The notes: generated by a model from the letters alone, not told the origin. A DNA stretch of 64,000 bases from an uncultured Hungatella sp. (GCA_949879795.1 CATLBR010000003.1:62001-126000); one strand, 5' to 3'; shown: positions 34,787 to 43,737, numbered from the stretch's first letter. A program made the numbers and translations.

Positions 34787-35746
34787 CTAGTTCTCTCCCA
34801 CCTTATGGCAGGCCACAAAATGGTTCTTCTCGATCTCCACAAGTTTCGGTTCCTGACTCCGGCACTGCTCTGTGGCATAGGGGCACCTGGCAGCGAAACG
34901 GCAGCCGGGTTTGGGGTTGATGGGAGAAGAGATCTCCCCTTTCAGGATCACTCTCTCCCGCTTTTTCTTCAGGCTTGGCACAGGAATGGCCGACAAAAGG
35001 GCCTGGGTATATGGGTGAACCGGATTGTCAAAGAGCAATTCGGAGGGAGCCTTCTCGATCAGCTGTCCCAGGTACATGACAGCGATATCATTGGCGAAAT
35101 GGTTGACCACCGACAAATCGTGGGTAATAAAAATGTAGGTAAGACCCATCTGCTCCTGGAGATCCTGCATAAGGTTCAGGATCTGGGCCTGAATGGACAC
35201 ATCCAGGGCCGATACCGGCTCGTCGCAGATGATCATCTTGGGCTCCATGGCCAGGGCTCTGGCAATGCCGATGCGCTGGCGCCGTCCGCCGTCCAGCTCA
35301 TGGGGATAGGTGTTGATCAACCTGTCCGCCAGGCCCACCACCTCCATCAGTTCCCGGACCTTCTTTTCCCTGGCCTTTGGGTCAGGAACCAGCTTCTGAA
35401 GCTTTAAAGGTTCCCCGATGATCTCACTGACGGTCTTCCTGGGATCCAGAGAGGCGTAAGGGTCCTGGAAAATCAACTGCATTTCCCGGCGCAAAAGGCG
35501 CATGGCCTTTTTGTCCTTTTTCAGAATATCCTCCCCGTTAAAAATCACTTCCCCGGAAGTGGGCTCGATGAGGCGCAGAATAGAACGGCCTGTAGTAGAC
35601 TTGCCGCAGCCCGACTCTCCCACGATCCCCAAAGTTTTTCCTCTCTCCAGAGTAAAATTCACATCATCTACGGCGTGGAGAGTCCCCTTGGGAGTATTGA
35701 AATACTTTTTCAGGTGCTTTACTTCAAGAATGTGATCCGCCATCAC
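34787..35746 (-). CDS. dppF: Peptide ABC transporter ATPase (DppF/OppF type)
   Basis: 319 residues. Walker [16 protein letters not shown]-loop [16 protein letters not shown], Walker [15 protein letters not shown]-loop FITHDLSVV, and the C-terminal oligopeptide/dipeptide extension with [19 protein letters not shown], whose four Cys can hold an Fe-S or metal site. The ABC signature is unusual: [12 protein letters not shown], with Asp for the Ser and Arg for the Gln of LSGGQ. It forms the heterodimer partner of DppD; the two overlap by 4 bp. Confidence 0.92.
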   Translation of the reverse strand: MMADHILEVKHLKKYFNTPKGTLHAVDDVNFTLERGKTLGIVGESGCGKSTTGRSILRLIEPTSGEVIFNGEDILKKDKKAMRLLRREMQLIFQDPYASLDPRKTVSEIIGEPLKLQKLVPDPKAREKKVRELMEVVGLADRLINTYPHELDGGRRQRIGIARALAMEPKMIICDEPVSALDVSIQAQILNLMQDLQEQMGLTYIFITHDLSVVNHFANDIAVMYLGQLIEKAPSELLFDNPVHPYTQALLSAIPVPSLKKKRERVILKGEISSPINPKPGCRFAARCPYATEQCRSQEPKLVEIEKNHFVACHKVGEN

Positions 35747-36750
35747 TGCCCCCTCCTTTCAATCTGAAATCCCGGTTCCTCATATCGGGAGCAGCGCACA
35801 TAGTGAGTATCGCTGACCCACTTCTTGTCCGGCCGGCTCTTGGCGCAGTTCTCCGTACAATATTTACACCTTGGAGCGAAACAGCAGCCCTTTGGCAGGT
35901 TGGTGGGATCCGGCATAAGGCCTGTTATGGGCTGCAGCCTTGCCTTCCGCTCCTCAATGTTGGGCAGAGAGCCGAAGAGCCCCTCTGTGTAAGGATGCAT
36001 GGTGGACTCAAAAATATCCTCCAGGGTGCCGTGTTCCACGATCTGTCCCGCGTACACCACGGAAACCTCATCGCAGACCTCCGCGATGATTCCCAGATCG
36101 TGGGTGATCATGATCATGGCCGACCCATACTGCTCCCGCAATTTCTTCATGGTCTCCAGAACCTGGGCCTGAATGGTCACGTCCAGAGCCGTGGTGGGCT
36201 CGTCCGCCAGCAGAAGCTTTGGGTTACAGGCCAGAGCCATGGCGATGACCACCCTCTGCTTCATGCCTCCTGAAAACTGATGGGGATATTCTCCGTACCG
36301 CTCCCTGGGGATTCCCACCACCTCCAGCATGTCTCCCGCCTTTGTCTGTGCCTCTTTTTCACTGATATTCTCATGAAGAGCGATGACCTCCGCGATCTGC
36401 TCTCCCACGGTCAGCACCGGATTTAAAGAGGTCATAGGGTCCTGGAAGATCATGGACACCAGGTTTCCCCTGATGGCCTCCAGCTCCGCCACGGGAAGAT
36501 TCAGCACATCTTTCCCATCCAGTTTGATGGAGCCGCTCTTGATCACCCCCGGCGGGTCCGGCACCAGCCTCAGAATGGAGAGAGCCGTTGTGGTCTTCCC
36601 TGATCCCGTCTCCCCCACAAGCCCCAGGGTTTTGCCGTGTTCCAGCTGAATATCGATTCCGTTTACCGCTTCCACCACACCGTCATCTGTCTCATAATGT
36701 ATCACCAGGTCCTTAATATCCAGAACCAGATCTTTCTTCTGCTCTGCCAT
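35743..36750 (-). CDS. dppD: Peptide ABC transporter ATPase (DppD/OppD type)
   Basis: 335 residues. Walker [16 protein letters not shown]-loop [12 protein letters not shown], an intact signature [15 protein letters not shown], Walker [16 protein letters not shown]-loop MITHDLGII. The C-terminal tail carries [19 protein letters not shown]. The regular signature here and the altered one in DppF mean that only one of the two composite ATP sites has standard residues. The gene overlaps dppF by ATGA and lies 12 bp after dppC. Confidence 0.95.
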   Translation of the reverse strand: MAEQKKDLVLDIKDLVIHYETDDGVVEAVNGIDIQLEHGKTLGLVGETGSGKTTTALSILRLVPDPPGVIKSGSIKLDGKDVLNLPVAELEAIRGNLVSMIFQDPMTSLNPVLTVGEQIAEVIALHENISEKEAQTKAGDMLEVVGIPRERYGEYPHQFSGGMKQRVVIAMALACNPKLLLADEPTTALDVTIQAQVLETMKKLREQYGSAMIMITHDLGIIAEVCDEVSVVYAGQIVEHGTLEDIFESTMHPYTEGLFGSLPNIEERKARLQPITGLMPDPTNLPKGCCFAPRCKYCTENCAKSRPDKKWVSDTHYVRCSRYEEPGFQIERRGQ

Positions 36751-36762
36751 GATTTGTCCCCC

Positions 36763-37662
36763 TTATTTTTTCAGTTTCGGATCAAGAGCGTCCCTCAGAC
36801 CGTCTCCCAGAAGGTTCAGAGCCAGAATCGTGATGATAATGGCAAGTCCCGGGAACAGGGTCAGATGTGGCGCGTTTCTCAGATAAGCCCTTCCGCCGGA
36901 AAGCATAGCGCCCCACTCCGGTGTCGGCGCTTTGATTCCCAGACCCAGAAAGCTCAAACCGGAGGTAGACAAGATGGCTGAGGCCACCTTCAAAGACACC
37001 TGCACAATAATGGGTGCCATACAGTTGGGAATAATGTGGGACACAATGATCTCAAAATTGTTGGCCCCGATACACCTGGCCGCTTCCACATACTCCTGGT
37101 CCTTCACCGTCAGCACCGATGCCCGGACGATCCTGGCATAGCTGGGCACCGACGAGACCCCGATGGCCAGCATCAGATTGAAAATGCTGGGGCCCAGGGC
37201 CGACACGATGGTGATGGACAGAAGCAGGCTTGGAACCGCCAGAAGGATATCGATAAACCTCATGATCAGGTTGTCCGTCTTCCCTCCGTAAAACCCTGCG
37301 ATCGCCCCCAGAGCCCCGCCGATGACCAGGGAGATGGACACGGCGATCACGCCGACGCTTAAGGAAACCCTGGAACCATGTACCAGACGGGCCAGAATAT
37401 CCCGCCCAAACTCGTCCGTCCCCAGCCAGTGGGCCCCGCTTGGCCCCTGCAGGCGGATTGATGTGTCCTGTTTGATGACAATCTCGTTATAGTCAAACAG
37501 CACGTCCGCGAATATCGAAACCAGAATCAGCAGCACCAGAACCGCCAACCCTGCCATAGCCATCTTGTTTTTCTTCAAACGGCGCCAGATCTCTCCGGCC
37601 TGGCCGCGCCTCTTCACAGCCCCGCCCTCCTGGACCGCCCCATTGATTTTTGCTGCTTCCAT
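36763..37662 (-). CDS. dppC: Peptide ABC transporter permease (DppC/OppC type)
   Basis: 299 residues. A cytoplasmic N-terminal tail, then the first membrane helix at about 34-53 (AMAGLAVLVLLILVSIFADV). The OppC-type periplasmic-side loop LQGPSGAHWLGTDEFGRDILARLVHG follows (its HWLGTDEFGRD is diagnostic). Five more helices follow, with an EAA-type loop EAARCIGANNFEIIVSHIIP that docks on the ATPases. Confidence 0.95.
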   Translation of the reverse strand: MEAAKINGAVQEGGAVKRRGQAGEIWRRLKKNKMAMAGLAVLVLLILVSIFADVLFDYNEIVIKQDTSIRLQGPSGAHWLGTDEFGRDILARLVHGSRVSLSVGVIAVSISLVIGGALGAIAGFYGGKTDNLIMRFIDILLAVPSLLLSITIVSALGPSIFNLMLAIGVSSVPSYARIVRASVLTVKDQEYVEAARCIGANNFEIIVSHIIPNCMAPIIVQVSLKVASAILSTSGLSFLGLGIKAPTPEWGAMLSGGRAYLRNAPHLTLFPGLAIIITILALNLLGDGLRDALDPKLKK

Positions 37663-37709
37663 ATGCCGTCTCCTTCTCTATAATATTCTCACAACCTTTG
37701 CCCTCACGC

Positions 37710-38636
37710 TCATCTGTACTGGGCCTTTATTCTTGGGTCTATGAAGGCGTACAGGATATCTACCAGCAGATTGATCACGCTGAATGTGATCGTCAGCATG
37801 ATCACGCCTCCTAAAACCATGGGAGTGTCTTTGCTCTTGATGGAATCTACCAGCAGCCTCCCTACCCCGGGCCAGGCGAAGATGGTCTCGGTCAGTGTGG
37901 CGCCTCCTAACAATCCGCCGAACTGTAATCCGATTACGGTCACAACGGGAATCAGAGCATTTTTCAGGGCATGCTTTCGGATCACAGCCTTCTCCGGCAC
38001 TCCCTTCGCCCTGGCGGTGCGGATATAATCCTGACGCACCACCTCCAGCATGGAAGAGCGGGTCATGCGGGTGATGAGAGCGGCATCTCCGGTTCCCAGG
38101 GTAATGGCAGGCATGATGTAACTCTGCCAGCCGTTCATCCCGCCGGAGGGAAGCCATCCCAGTTTCAGTGAAAACAGGATAATCAGCATAAGCCCCAGCC
38201 AGAAGTTGGGGGTAGCCACACCCAGAAGGGCTGCCACCATGCCCACATTGTCCACCATGCTGTACTGCCTGGTAGCGCTTATGATACCGATGGGAAGAGC
38301 GATGGCCACGGCCACCAGAATGGACCAGAAGGCCAGCTTCGCCGTGTTGGGAAATGCCCCGGCAATGGTGGTGAACACATCTCTCTTGGTCAGGTAAGAC
38401 CTGCCCATATCGCCACGAAGCAGATTCCACATGTATTTTCCATACTGCGCGATCACGGGCTGATCCAGACCGTATTCTTTTCTTATGGCCTCGATGGTCT
38501 CTGCCTCCGCCCCCTCCCCGGCGATCATGGTGGCTGTGTCTCCCGGCGACATACTTAATATAAAATAGACCAGGAATGTCACACCGATCAGAACCGGTAT
38601 CAACATAATCAGACGCTTAACTATGTATTTGCTCAT
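37710..38636 (-). CDS. dppB: Peptide ABC transporter permease (DppB/OppB type)
   Basis: 308 residues. Starts MSKYIVKRLIMLIPVLIGVT, the classic DppB opening helix, then the MSPGDTATMIAG and YGLDQPVIAQYGKYMWNLLRGDMG loop, and EAA motif RTARAKGVPEKAVIRKHALK. Six membrane helices are visible. It lies 47 bp before dppC and is separated from the binding-protein gene by a hairpin terminator. Confidence 0.95.
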   Translation of the reverse strand: MSKYIVKRLIMLIPVLIGVTFLVYFILSMSPGDTATMIAGEGAEAETIEAIRKEYGLDQPVIAQYGKYMWNLLRGDMGRSYLTKRDVFTTIAGAFPNTAKLAFWSILVAVAIALPIGIISATRQYSMVDNVGMVAALLGVATPNFWLGLMLIILFSLKLGWLPSGGMNGWQSYIMPAITLGTGDAALITRMTRSSMLEVVRQDYIRTARAKGVPEKAVIRKHALKNALIPVVTVIGLQFGGLLGGATLTETIFAWPGVGRLLVDSIKSKDTPMVLGGVIMLTITFSVINLLVDILYAFIDPRIKAQYR

Positions 38637-38650
38637 TTATACCTCTCCTT

Positions 38651-38679
38651 AAAAGGGCGCAGGCACAAAACCTGCGCCC
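38651..38679 (-). terminator. Hairpin with T run between binding protein and permease genes
   Basis: GGGCGCAGG (38655-38663) and CCTGCGCCC (38671-38679) form a perfect 9-bp stem, followed leftward by TTTT and at once by the dppB ribosome site. Partial termination here would give more binding protein than permease, a common arrangement in ABC importers. Confidence 0.8.
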
Positions 38680-38723
38680 GGATACTGTTTTACTGATGTC
38701 CAAAGACGGTTCTATTCCAACAT

Positions 38724-40322
38724 TTACTTATTGTAATGGCAGTTTCCAGCGTAATTTCCTGTGGCCGCGCTGAACTCAAACCCCTCCAGATCAGCCCTTC
38801 TGCCTGCTGTGCTCATGGAGTAATACAGAGGCACCCAGGGAGACAGCTCTTTCAGGTATGTCTGGATATCCTTGTACTCCTGCATACGCCGCTCATTGTC
38901 CATATCGGTCTTGGCCGTGATAATCATTTCGTCCAGCTTGTCGTCCGCGATAAAGGAAGAGTTGTTGGAGCCAATGCTGGAAGAATGGAACAGAGGAGAC
39001 ATGCTGTAATCCGGATCGCCGGAACGATTTGCCCAGCCCATAATAAACATGTCATGCTTCCCCGCCTTTACAGCTTCTGTAAGAGCGCCCCACTCATACA
39101 TGCTGATCTCCACATCGATGCCCACTTCACTTAACTGAGCCTGAATAAGCTGGGCCGAGCGGTTATTCTGGTCGCCGTTGATGAAGAGTTCCAGCTTCAG
39201 TCCGTCCCCATATCCGGCCTCCGCAAGCAGCGCTTTCGCCTTTTCCACATCACGGGGATAGGCTTCCAGGCTTTCATTCCAGCCAGGAATGGTCTTTCCC
39301 ATAAAGGAGTTGGCCACCTCGCCTCTTCCCTCCAGAATCGTGTCCACGATCTCCTGCTTGTTGACACCGTAGGCCACGGCCTGACGCACCCGCTGATCCG
39401 CCAGGGCCCCCTTCTGGGTGTTGAGTCCCAGGTAAGATACGGCCGGTGAAATTCCCGTCTCCAGAACCAGGTCCGAGTTGGCTTCCACGTTGGCCGCCTC
39501 CACAGCGCCTACATTCAGTGCCACGTCGATCTCCCCGGTCTCCAGGGCGATGACCCTGGCGCTGGCCTCCGGGATCACACGGCAGGTAATGGAACTGGCC
39601 ATGGGAGTGTCGCCAAAATAATCGTCAAATCGCTCAATGGTCCAGTGGTCGTTAGGCATCCACTCCACAAACTTAAAGGGGCCGGTTCCCACAGGCTGCT
39701 CCTCATAGATACCGCCGTTTGCCTCAGCGGCTGTTACCACGGCCTCTGATACGATGGACATGGACTCGCCGCTTAAAAAGTACAGGAGAGACGGATAAGG
39801 ATCCGTGGTTTTAATGGTCAGGTCATAGTCCCCGTTGATGGTGACAGAGTCGATGTATTTGGCGTTCACCTTGGTGCCTGCCTTCTCCTTTGCCCTCTCC
39901 AGGGTAAACTTCACGTCGCTGGCTTTCATCTCACTTCCGTCGTGGAACTTGACCCCCTGTCTCAGCACAATGTGGTAAGTCAGCTCATCTTCCACGTCAT
40001 AGCTCTCCGCCAGGTCGCACAGGATCTCGTTGTTCTCTCCCAGCTTAAACAGCTTGTTGTACAGATGTTTCAGCAAAAACATGGAATAGATATCATCTGT
40101 CTCCTGGGGATCCATATGCTTGATGTCCACGCCGTCTCCCAAAGTGATAACGCTGTCCGCCACACCGCCTGCTGTCCCCCCGGCCTCTGTCTGTGACCCG
40201 CCGCCTGCCGCCTGCTGTCCGCCTCCCGAACCTCCCGCTGACTGTCCGCCGCCGCATCCGCCAAGAACCATTGCCGCCGCCAAAATCGCCGCCAGTCCTC
40301 TCTTCATTCCCTGTCTTCTCAT
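38724..40322 (-). CDS. Peptide-type ABC transporter substrate-binding lipoprotein (family 5)
   Basis: 532 residues from the ATG at 40322 (AGAGGAGGATCTT upstream); 17 codons further upstream are leader. A lipoprotein signal (MKRGLAAILAAAMVLGGC) anchors it outside the membrane. A Gly/Ser-rich linker follows. The SBP_bac_5 family domain has YDVEDELTYHIVLRQGVKFHDGSEM, VGTGPFKFVEW and YGVNKQEIVDTI. Clostridial family-5 proteins bind peptides, nickel chelates or other small conjugates; the operon context suggests cysteine-containing compounds, but binding residues cannot be read. Confidence 0.92.
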   Translation of the reverse strand: MRRQGMKRGLAAILAAAMVLGGCGGGQSAGGSGGGQQAAGGGSQTEAGGTAGGVADSVITLGDGVDIKHMDPQETDDIYSMFLLKHLYNKLFKLGENNEILCDLAESYDVEDELTYHIVLRQGVKFHDGSEMKASDVKFTLERAKEKAGTKVNAKYIDSVTINGDYDLTIKTTDPYPSLLYFLSGESMSIVSEAVVTAAEANGGIYEEQPVGTGPFKFVEWMPNDHWTIERFDDYFGDTPMASSITCRVIPEASARVIALETGEIDVALNVGAVEAANVEANSDLVLETGISPAVSYLGLNTQKGALADQRVRQAVAYGVNKQEIVDTILEGRGEVANSFMGKTIPGWNESLEAYPRDVEKAKALLAEAGYGDGLKLELFINGDQNNRSAQLIQAQLSEVGIDVEISMYEWGALTEAVKAGKHDMFIMGWANRSGDPDYSMSPLFHSSSIGSNNSSFIADDKLDEMIITAKTDMDNERRMQEYKDIQTYLKELSPWVPLYYSMSTAGRRADLEGFEFSAATGNYAGNCHYNK

Positions 40323-40420
40323 AAGATCCTCCTCTTGATGATTTATTTTCTTACATTTAAAACTCTCTCTCATCTATCGTGGGACGGTTCTTCCTCACGC
40401 CGCCCCGCCGGCCCTGGCGG

Positions 40421-41644
40421 TTACTGATTTTCCCCCAGATATTTCTCCGTATGCTTCGTATTCACCGCCTCGCAGATCCTCTTTAACCCTTCCTCCAGAG
40501 TCGCCCTGGGGCAGGCCAGATTCAGCCGGATAAATCCGTCGGAACTCTGCACAAACATGTTGCCCCCTTCCAGGAGCACTCCCGCCTTGTAGGCAAAGAA
40601 CAGAGGCAGGTGCTCGTCAGGCTCAAAGTAGGCGTTCAAGTCCACCCAGGCCAGGTAAGTGGCCTCGGAGATCCGAAACCTGGCTTTGGGCAAATGCTCT
40701 GCCAGATAGTCTCTGGTAAACTCAAAGTTCTTGTCCAGATAGGCCCTCAGCTCCAGCACCCACTCATCACCCTTCTCATAGGCTGCCTGAACCGCAGCGA
40801 TGCTCAAGGGGTTGTCGAAGTTGTAGTGCTTGTCAAGCCACACGGCCCTCATGTGGTCGTCCCGGATCATCACGTTGGAGATCATCATTCCCGCCAGGTT
40901 AAAGGTCTTGCTGGCCGCCATACAGGTGATGAGCCGCCGATACTCCGACATGATCTTCCCCATGGGAATATGGCGCTGGTCCATGCGGAGCAGGTCGCAG
41001 TGGATCTCGTCGGATATGATCCACAGGTTCTGTCTCTCGCAGATCCCGGCCAGTTTCTTAAGCTCCTCCTCTTTCCACACCCTGCCGCTGGGGTTGTGGG
41101 GATTACAGAAGATAAACAAGGTGGTCTTCTCATCCGCCGCCTTCTTCTCAAAATCCTCAAAGTCGATGGTGTAGTATCCGTCTTCATAGATCAGGTCCGA
41201 ACACACATACTCCCGGCTGCTGGCCTCTGCCGCGTATTTAAAGTAGGCGTAGGAAGGGGTCAGAAACAGAACCTTCTCGTCCGGCTTACAGATGTATTCC
41301 ACCAGCTCAAACAGGGCCGGGATAATCCCGTTGGACATCACCAGTTCCTTCCGGTCAAAACTCCAGCCGTAATGTCTCTCGCACCAGCCGGCAAAGGCCT
41401 CATAGTAGCTCTTCTCAAACACTCTGGTGTAACCGAAGATCCTCTTGTCCAGCCGCTCTCTCATCCCGTCGATGACCACGTCCGGCGTGGCAAACTCCAT
41501 GTCCGCCACCCACATGCGGATAAACTCCTCATCTTTGTAGGGGAATGTCATGTTCTCGTCCCCGTGGAAAATATACCCCCGAAAACCGTCAGTATTCATA
41601 GCGTTTGTGTGTCGGCGGTCGATTACCTCATCAAAATTGTACAT
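40421..41644 (-). CDS. PLP-dependent C-S beta-lyase (MalY/PatB family), first copy
   Basis: 407 residues. Same family as the gene at 30233. Signatures: RMWVADMEFATPDVV, CNPHNPSGRVWKEEELKK, IISDEIHCDLL and PLP lysine in MAASKTFNLAGMM; C-terminal FIRLNLACPR. The N-terminal FDEVIDRRHTNAMNTDG is the usual PatB opening. It heads the operon, directly before the binding protein, and is read from the promoter at 41708-41736. Two tandem AAAGGAGAAG units precede the ATG, giving two possible ribosome sites. The two operon copies differ enough to have different thiol substrates. Confidence 0.9.
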   Translation of the reverse strand: MYNFDEVIDRRHTNAMNTDGFRGYIFHGDENMTFPYKDEEFIRMWVADMEFATPDVVIDGMRERLDKRIFGYTRVFEKSYYEAFAGWCERHYGWSFDRKELVMSNGIIPALFELVEYICKPDEKVLFLTPSYAYFKYAAEASSREYVCSDLIYEDGYYTIDFEDFEKKAADEKTTLFIFCNPHNPSGRVWKEEELKKLAGICERQNLWIISDEIHCDLLRMDQRHIPMGKIMSEYRRLITCMAASKTFNLAGMMISNVMIRDDHMRAVWLDKHYNFDNPLSIAAVQAAYEKGDEWVLELRAYLDKNFEFTRDYLAEHLPKARFRISEATYLAWVDLNAYFEPDEHLPLFFAYKAGVLLEGGNMFVQSSDGFIRLNLACPRATLEEGLKRICEAVNTKHTEKYLGENQ

Positions 41645-41707
41645 TTTTCTTCTCCTTTTTCTTCTCCTTTTTCCTCTTCTTTTTAATCATTTCTATCTGA
41701 TAACTGG

Positions 41708-41736
41708 ATTGTATCAAAATAAAAACTCAAAATCAA
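41708..41736 (-). promoter_or_regulatory. Promoter of the C-S lyase/peptide transporter operon
   Basis: -35 TTGATT (41731-41736), 17-bp spacer, -10 TACAAT (41708-41713) on the minus strand, about 60 bp before the PatB ATG. Confidence 0.65.
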
Positions 41737-41746
41737 AAACGCTGAT

Positions 41747-41763
41747 TTCTATTAACAATAGAA
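41747..41763. promoter_or_regulatory. Palindrome, candidate operator of the XRE regulator
   Basis: TTCTATT-AAC-AATAGAA is a perfect 7-bp inverted repeat centred about 20 bp upstream of the leftward -35, in the 256-bp divergent region between the operon and its presumed regulator. A 9-bp direct repeat, CGCTGATTT (41740-41748 and 41848-41856), is also present. The region is AT-rich throughout. Confidence 0.5.
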
Positions 41764-41900
41764 TTTTTATGCTTTTTTCTCGTTACAATGGATTTTTAAG
41801 GGGTTTTCTGGTAGAATAAAATATAAATTAGAAAATGTGACAAAATTCGCTGATTTGTTGATTTATATGAACTTTTTTGCCCCCATGGAAAGGAGGAGCT

Positions 41901-42611
41901 ATGATAGAAGTCAGCATTCAGGTAGGGAAACAGATCCGGGCTTACCGCAAGCAGCGGAAGATGACTCTGGAGGAGCTGTCCCGTATCATCGGGAAAAGCA
42001 AATCCACCATATCCAAGTACGAGAAAGGGGAGATTCCTGTGGACATCGAGACCCTCTATCTCATCGCCGTCACTTTACAGGTGCATATCGAGCAGTTTTT
42101 CTATTATCTGCCCACCATCACGCCTTCGGAGCGGACCACGGACACCAGCCCGTCTTTTTTCAGCGGTGTGTCCCAGTTTTATTCTTATCTGTTTGACGGG
42201 AGGAACAATCAGCTGACCCGCTGCGTCTTTGACGTTCTCTCCCAATCGGAGGTCTCTGGGTACAAGATCATGATGTACATGAATTTCCGCGATTTTGACC
42301 ACTATCAGATCTGCGAAAATACATACTGGGGCTACATCGAACACTATGACGCCCTGACCAATATCCAGCTTACCAACCAGGACAGCCCCATGGAAAAAGC
42401 CAGCGTCCAGATCCTGGCCTCCTACTTAAATTCCGATACCAAATGGGGACTTTGGAACGGCTTCTCCACCCGCCCCATGATGCCCATTGCCATGAAAATG
42501 CTCTTCTCCCGGACACGGCTTCGGGAAGACGAGGCCCTGATCAAACGGCTCAAAGTGTCCCGGGAGGATATCCGGCTTTTAAAACTGTACAATATGCTGT
42601 CGGTGCTGTAG
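41901..42611 (+). CDS. XRE-family transcriptional regulator with unknown C-terminal domain
   Basis: 236 residues from the ATG at 41901 (AAAGGAGGAGCT upstream). The N-terminal HTH (about 5-62) reads VGKQIRAYRKQRKMTLEELSR, then IGKSKSTISKYEKGEIPVD with the recognition helix. The C-terminal 170 residues are not a domain I recognise; they have aromatic-rich stretches (FSGVSQFYSYLFDG, YKIMMYMNFRDF) that may bind a ligand. It is transcribed away from the C-S lyase operon, so control of that operon and itself is likely. Confidence 0.88.
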   Translation: MIEVSIQVGKQIRAYRKQRKMTLEELSRIIGKSKSTISKYEKGEIPVDIETLYLIAVTLQVHIEQFFYYLPTITPSERTTDTSPSFFSGVSQFYSYLFDGRNNQLTRCVFDVLSQSEVSGYKIMMYMNFRDFDHYQICENTYWGYIEHYDALTNIQLTNQDSPMEKASVQILASYLNSDTKWGLWNGFSTRPMMPIAMKMLFSRTRLREDEALIKRLKVSREDIRLLKLYNMLSVL

Positions 42612-42649
42612 AGAGGGGCCTATTTCCCTTCCGCTCCGTGCGTAAAAAT

Positions 42650-42678
42650 CGAGTAGGGGAGGCTTTTTCCCCTACTCG
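42650..42678. terminator. Hairpin after the XRE gene
   Basis: CGAGTAGGGG (42650-42659) and CCCCTACTCG (42669-42678) form a perfect 10-bp stem. The T run lies in the loop rather than after the stem, so it is a poor rho-independent terminator alone. A second nested GGGCGG/CCGCCC hairpin follows (42687-42726). Confidence 0.5.
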
Positions 42679-42731
42679 TGGTGCCAGGGCGGGGCCGCTT
42701 TAGCGGCCACATTCCTCTCCGCCCCGTGTAC

Positions 42732-42763
42732 AAAAAATCCGCCCATGAAAAAGGCGGATTTTT
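42732..42763. terminator. Bidirectional terminator between XRE and rubredoxin genes
   Basis: ATCCGCC (42737-42743) pairs with GGCGGAT (42753-42759), flanked by six A on the left and a T run on the right. It can end both converging genes. Confidence 0.85.
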
Positions 42764-42786
42764 GTCAGATATGAAGTTGTCTTATG

Positions 42787-42942
42787 TTACGCCTCTGAGA
42801 ACTGATCCTTTCCCACGAAGCACAGAGGACACTCGAAATCCTCAGGCACGTCCTCCCACTTTGTCCCCGGAGCGATACCGCCCTCCGGATATCCTTTCTC
42901 CTCGTCATATTCCCATCCACATACATCACATACATATTTCAT
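42787..42942 (-). CDS. Rubredoxin
   Basis: 51 residues from the ATG at 42942; AAGGAGAG lies upstream, and the earlier in-frame ATG at 43035 is inside the intergenic repeat. An iron-sulfur-free Fe(Cys)4 electron carrier: [20 protein letters not shown] supplies CxxC one, and [13 protein letters not shown] supplies CxxC two. Size and spacing are standard. In anaerobes it donates electrons to rubrerythrin, flavodiiron proteins or superoxide reductase. It stands alone here. Confidence 0.96.
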   Translation of the reverse strand: MKYVCDVCGWEYDEEKGYPEGGIAPGTKWEDVPEDFECPLCFVGKDQFSEA

Positions 42943-43001
42943 GGTACATCTCTCCTTTCTCTTAGTTCCTGTCAGGCACTTGCTAAACTCAAAACTCAGC
43001 T

Positions 43002-43160
43002 GAATATTCTGACAATATATTCCAGGAAAAGCCATTACGCCATGGAGCCAAGACCATAAAAAACAGGAGGGCCCTCTGCCCGAGTGTTTTTTGCTTTACT
43101 GGGCTTGGCGGAATGCCTGGCGTACTCAGGCTTTGTATGGAATATATTGTCAGAATATTC
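43002..43160 (+). repeat. Structured repeat element, copy 1
   Basis: 23-bp perfect inverted arms (43002-43024, 43138-43160) enclose a 113-bp core. The core is clearly related, in opposite orientation, to that at 49750-49867. Shared blocks include GGAAAAGCCATT, ACAGGAGGGCCCTC, GCCCGAGTGTTTT and TGCTTTACTGGGCTT. Inside, TACGCCA (43036-43042) pairs with TGGCGTA (43118-43124), GCCAAG with CTTGGC and AAAAAACA with TGTTTTTT, so the whole unit is one long branched hairpin. It lies between rubredoxin and hxlR with no open frame and no terminator T run. The 175 bp from 43161 to 43335 hold only a short GGTTCC/GGAACC hairpin. Confidence 0.85.
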
Positions 43161-43335
43161 TCTCAGCTTCGACTTCCGCGACTACCCAGGTTCCCATGGA
43201 GGAACCTTCCGTATCAGTTTAGAACAAATAAAGGGTTTCGTCAACCACGAATTCCTTTATACCCTTTCCCAGGGCAGGGAAACCGAAGGCGAACCGACCT
43301 CCCGCCTGCGGGCCAGGCCGCCTTTGTCCGCTTTT

Positions 43336-43737
43336 CTACACCTGGCCAACGCTGGAGGCAGCCCCGTTGTAATCGCACTTTTCACACTGGGCCAGCATCT
43401 GGTCTCCGTCATTTTTACGGAAGATCCCGGACCAGGCACAGATACTCTGTAAGATCGGAACTACAGAATTGCCTTTTGAAGTCAGACTGTATTCCACCCT
43501 GGGCGGGATCTCGTCATAGGATCTTCGCTCCACGATCTCGTCCCGGATCAGCTCCTTCAAAGCCGCCGACAGGACCGCATCCGTGATATTGGTCATCTCT
43601 TTTCTGATTCCGCTGTACCGCAGAACCTTCTTTTCATTCAGCACGCAGATAATCCTGGGCTTCCATTTTCCGCCGAATATCTCAAGTCCGTATTCCAATG
43701 GACAGCGGATATCCGCAGGGATCTTTTTCTGATACAT
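43336..43737 (-). CDS. HxlR-family winged-helix regulator
   Basis: 133 residues (PF01638). The family opens with a Cys-containing segment, here IRCPLEYGLEIFGGKWKPRII, then VLRYSGIRKEMTNITDAVLSAALKELI (winged-helix recognition helix) and PPRVEYSLTSKG wing. HxlR regulators often respond to electrophiles, aldehydes or disulfide stress through the N-terminal Cys. A C-terminal CEKCDY pair is extra. Its candidate binding site occurs upstream of itself and of the flavin-binding gene at 45002. Confidence 0.92.
   Translation of the reverse strand: MYQKKIPADIRCPLEYGLEIFGGKWKPRIICVLNEKKVLRYSGIRKEMTNITDAVLSAALKELIRDEIVERRSYDEIPPRVEYSLTSKGNSVVPILQSICAWSGIFRKNDGDQMLAQCEKCDYNGAASSVGQV

Noticed and set aside
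40610-41686. Rightward 358-codon open frame opposite the first PatB gene
   Set aside because: It is the mirror of a clearly recognisable PLP enzyme, lacks a ribosome site and has no protein-like hydrophobicity pattern.
43002-43160. Repeat copy 1 as an ordinary bidirectional terminator
   Set aside because: No T run on either side; it is far longer than needed and has a homologous copy at 49727-49890.
43161-43335. Short frames overlapping the hxlR 3' side
   Set aside because: No ribosome sites or recognisable protein sequence; only a short GGTTCC/GGAACC hairpin was seen.
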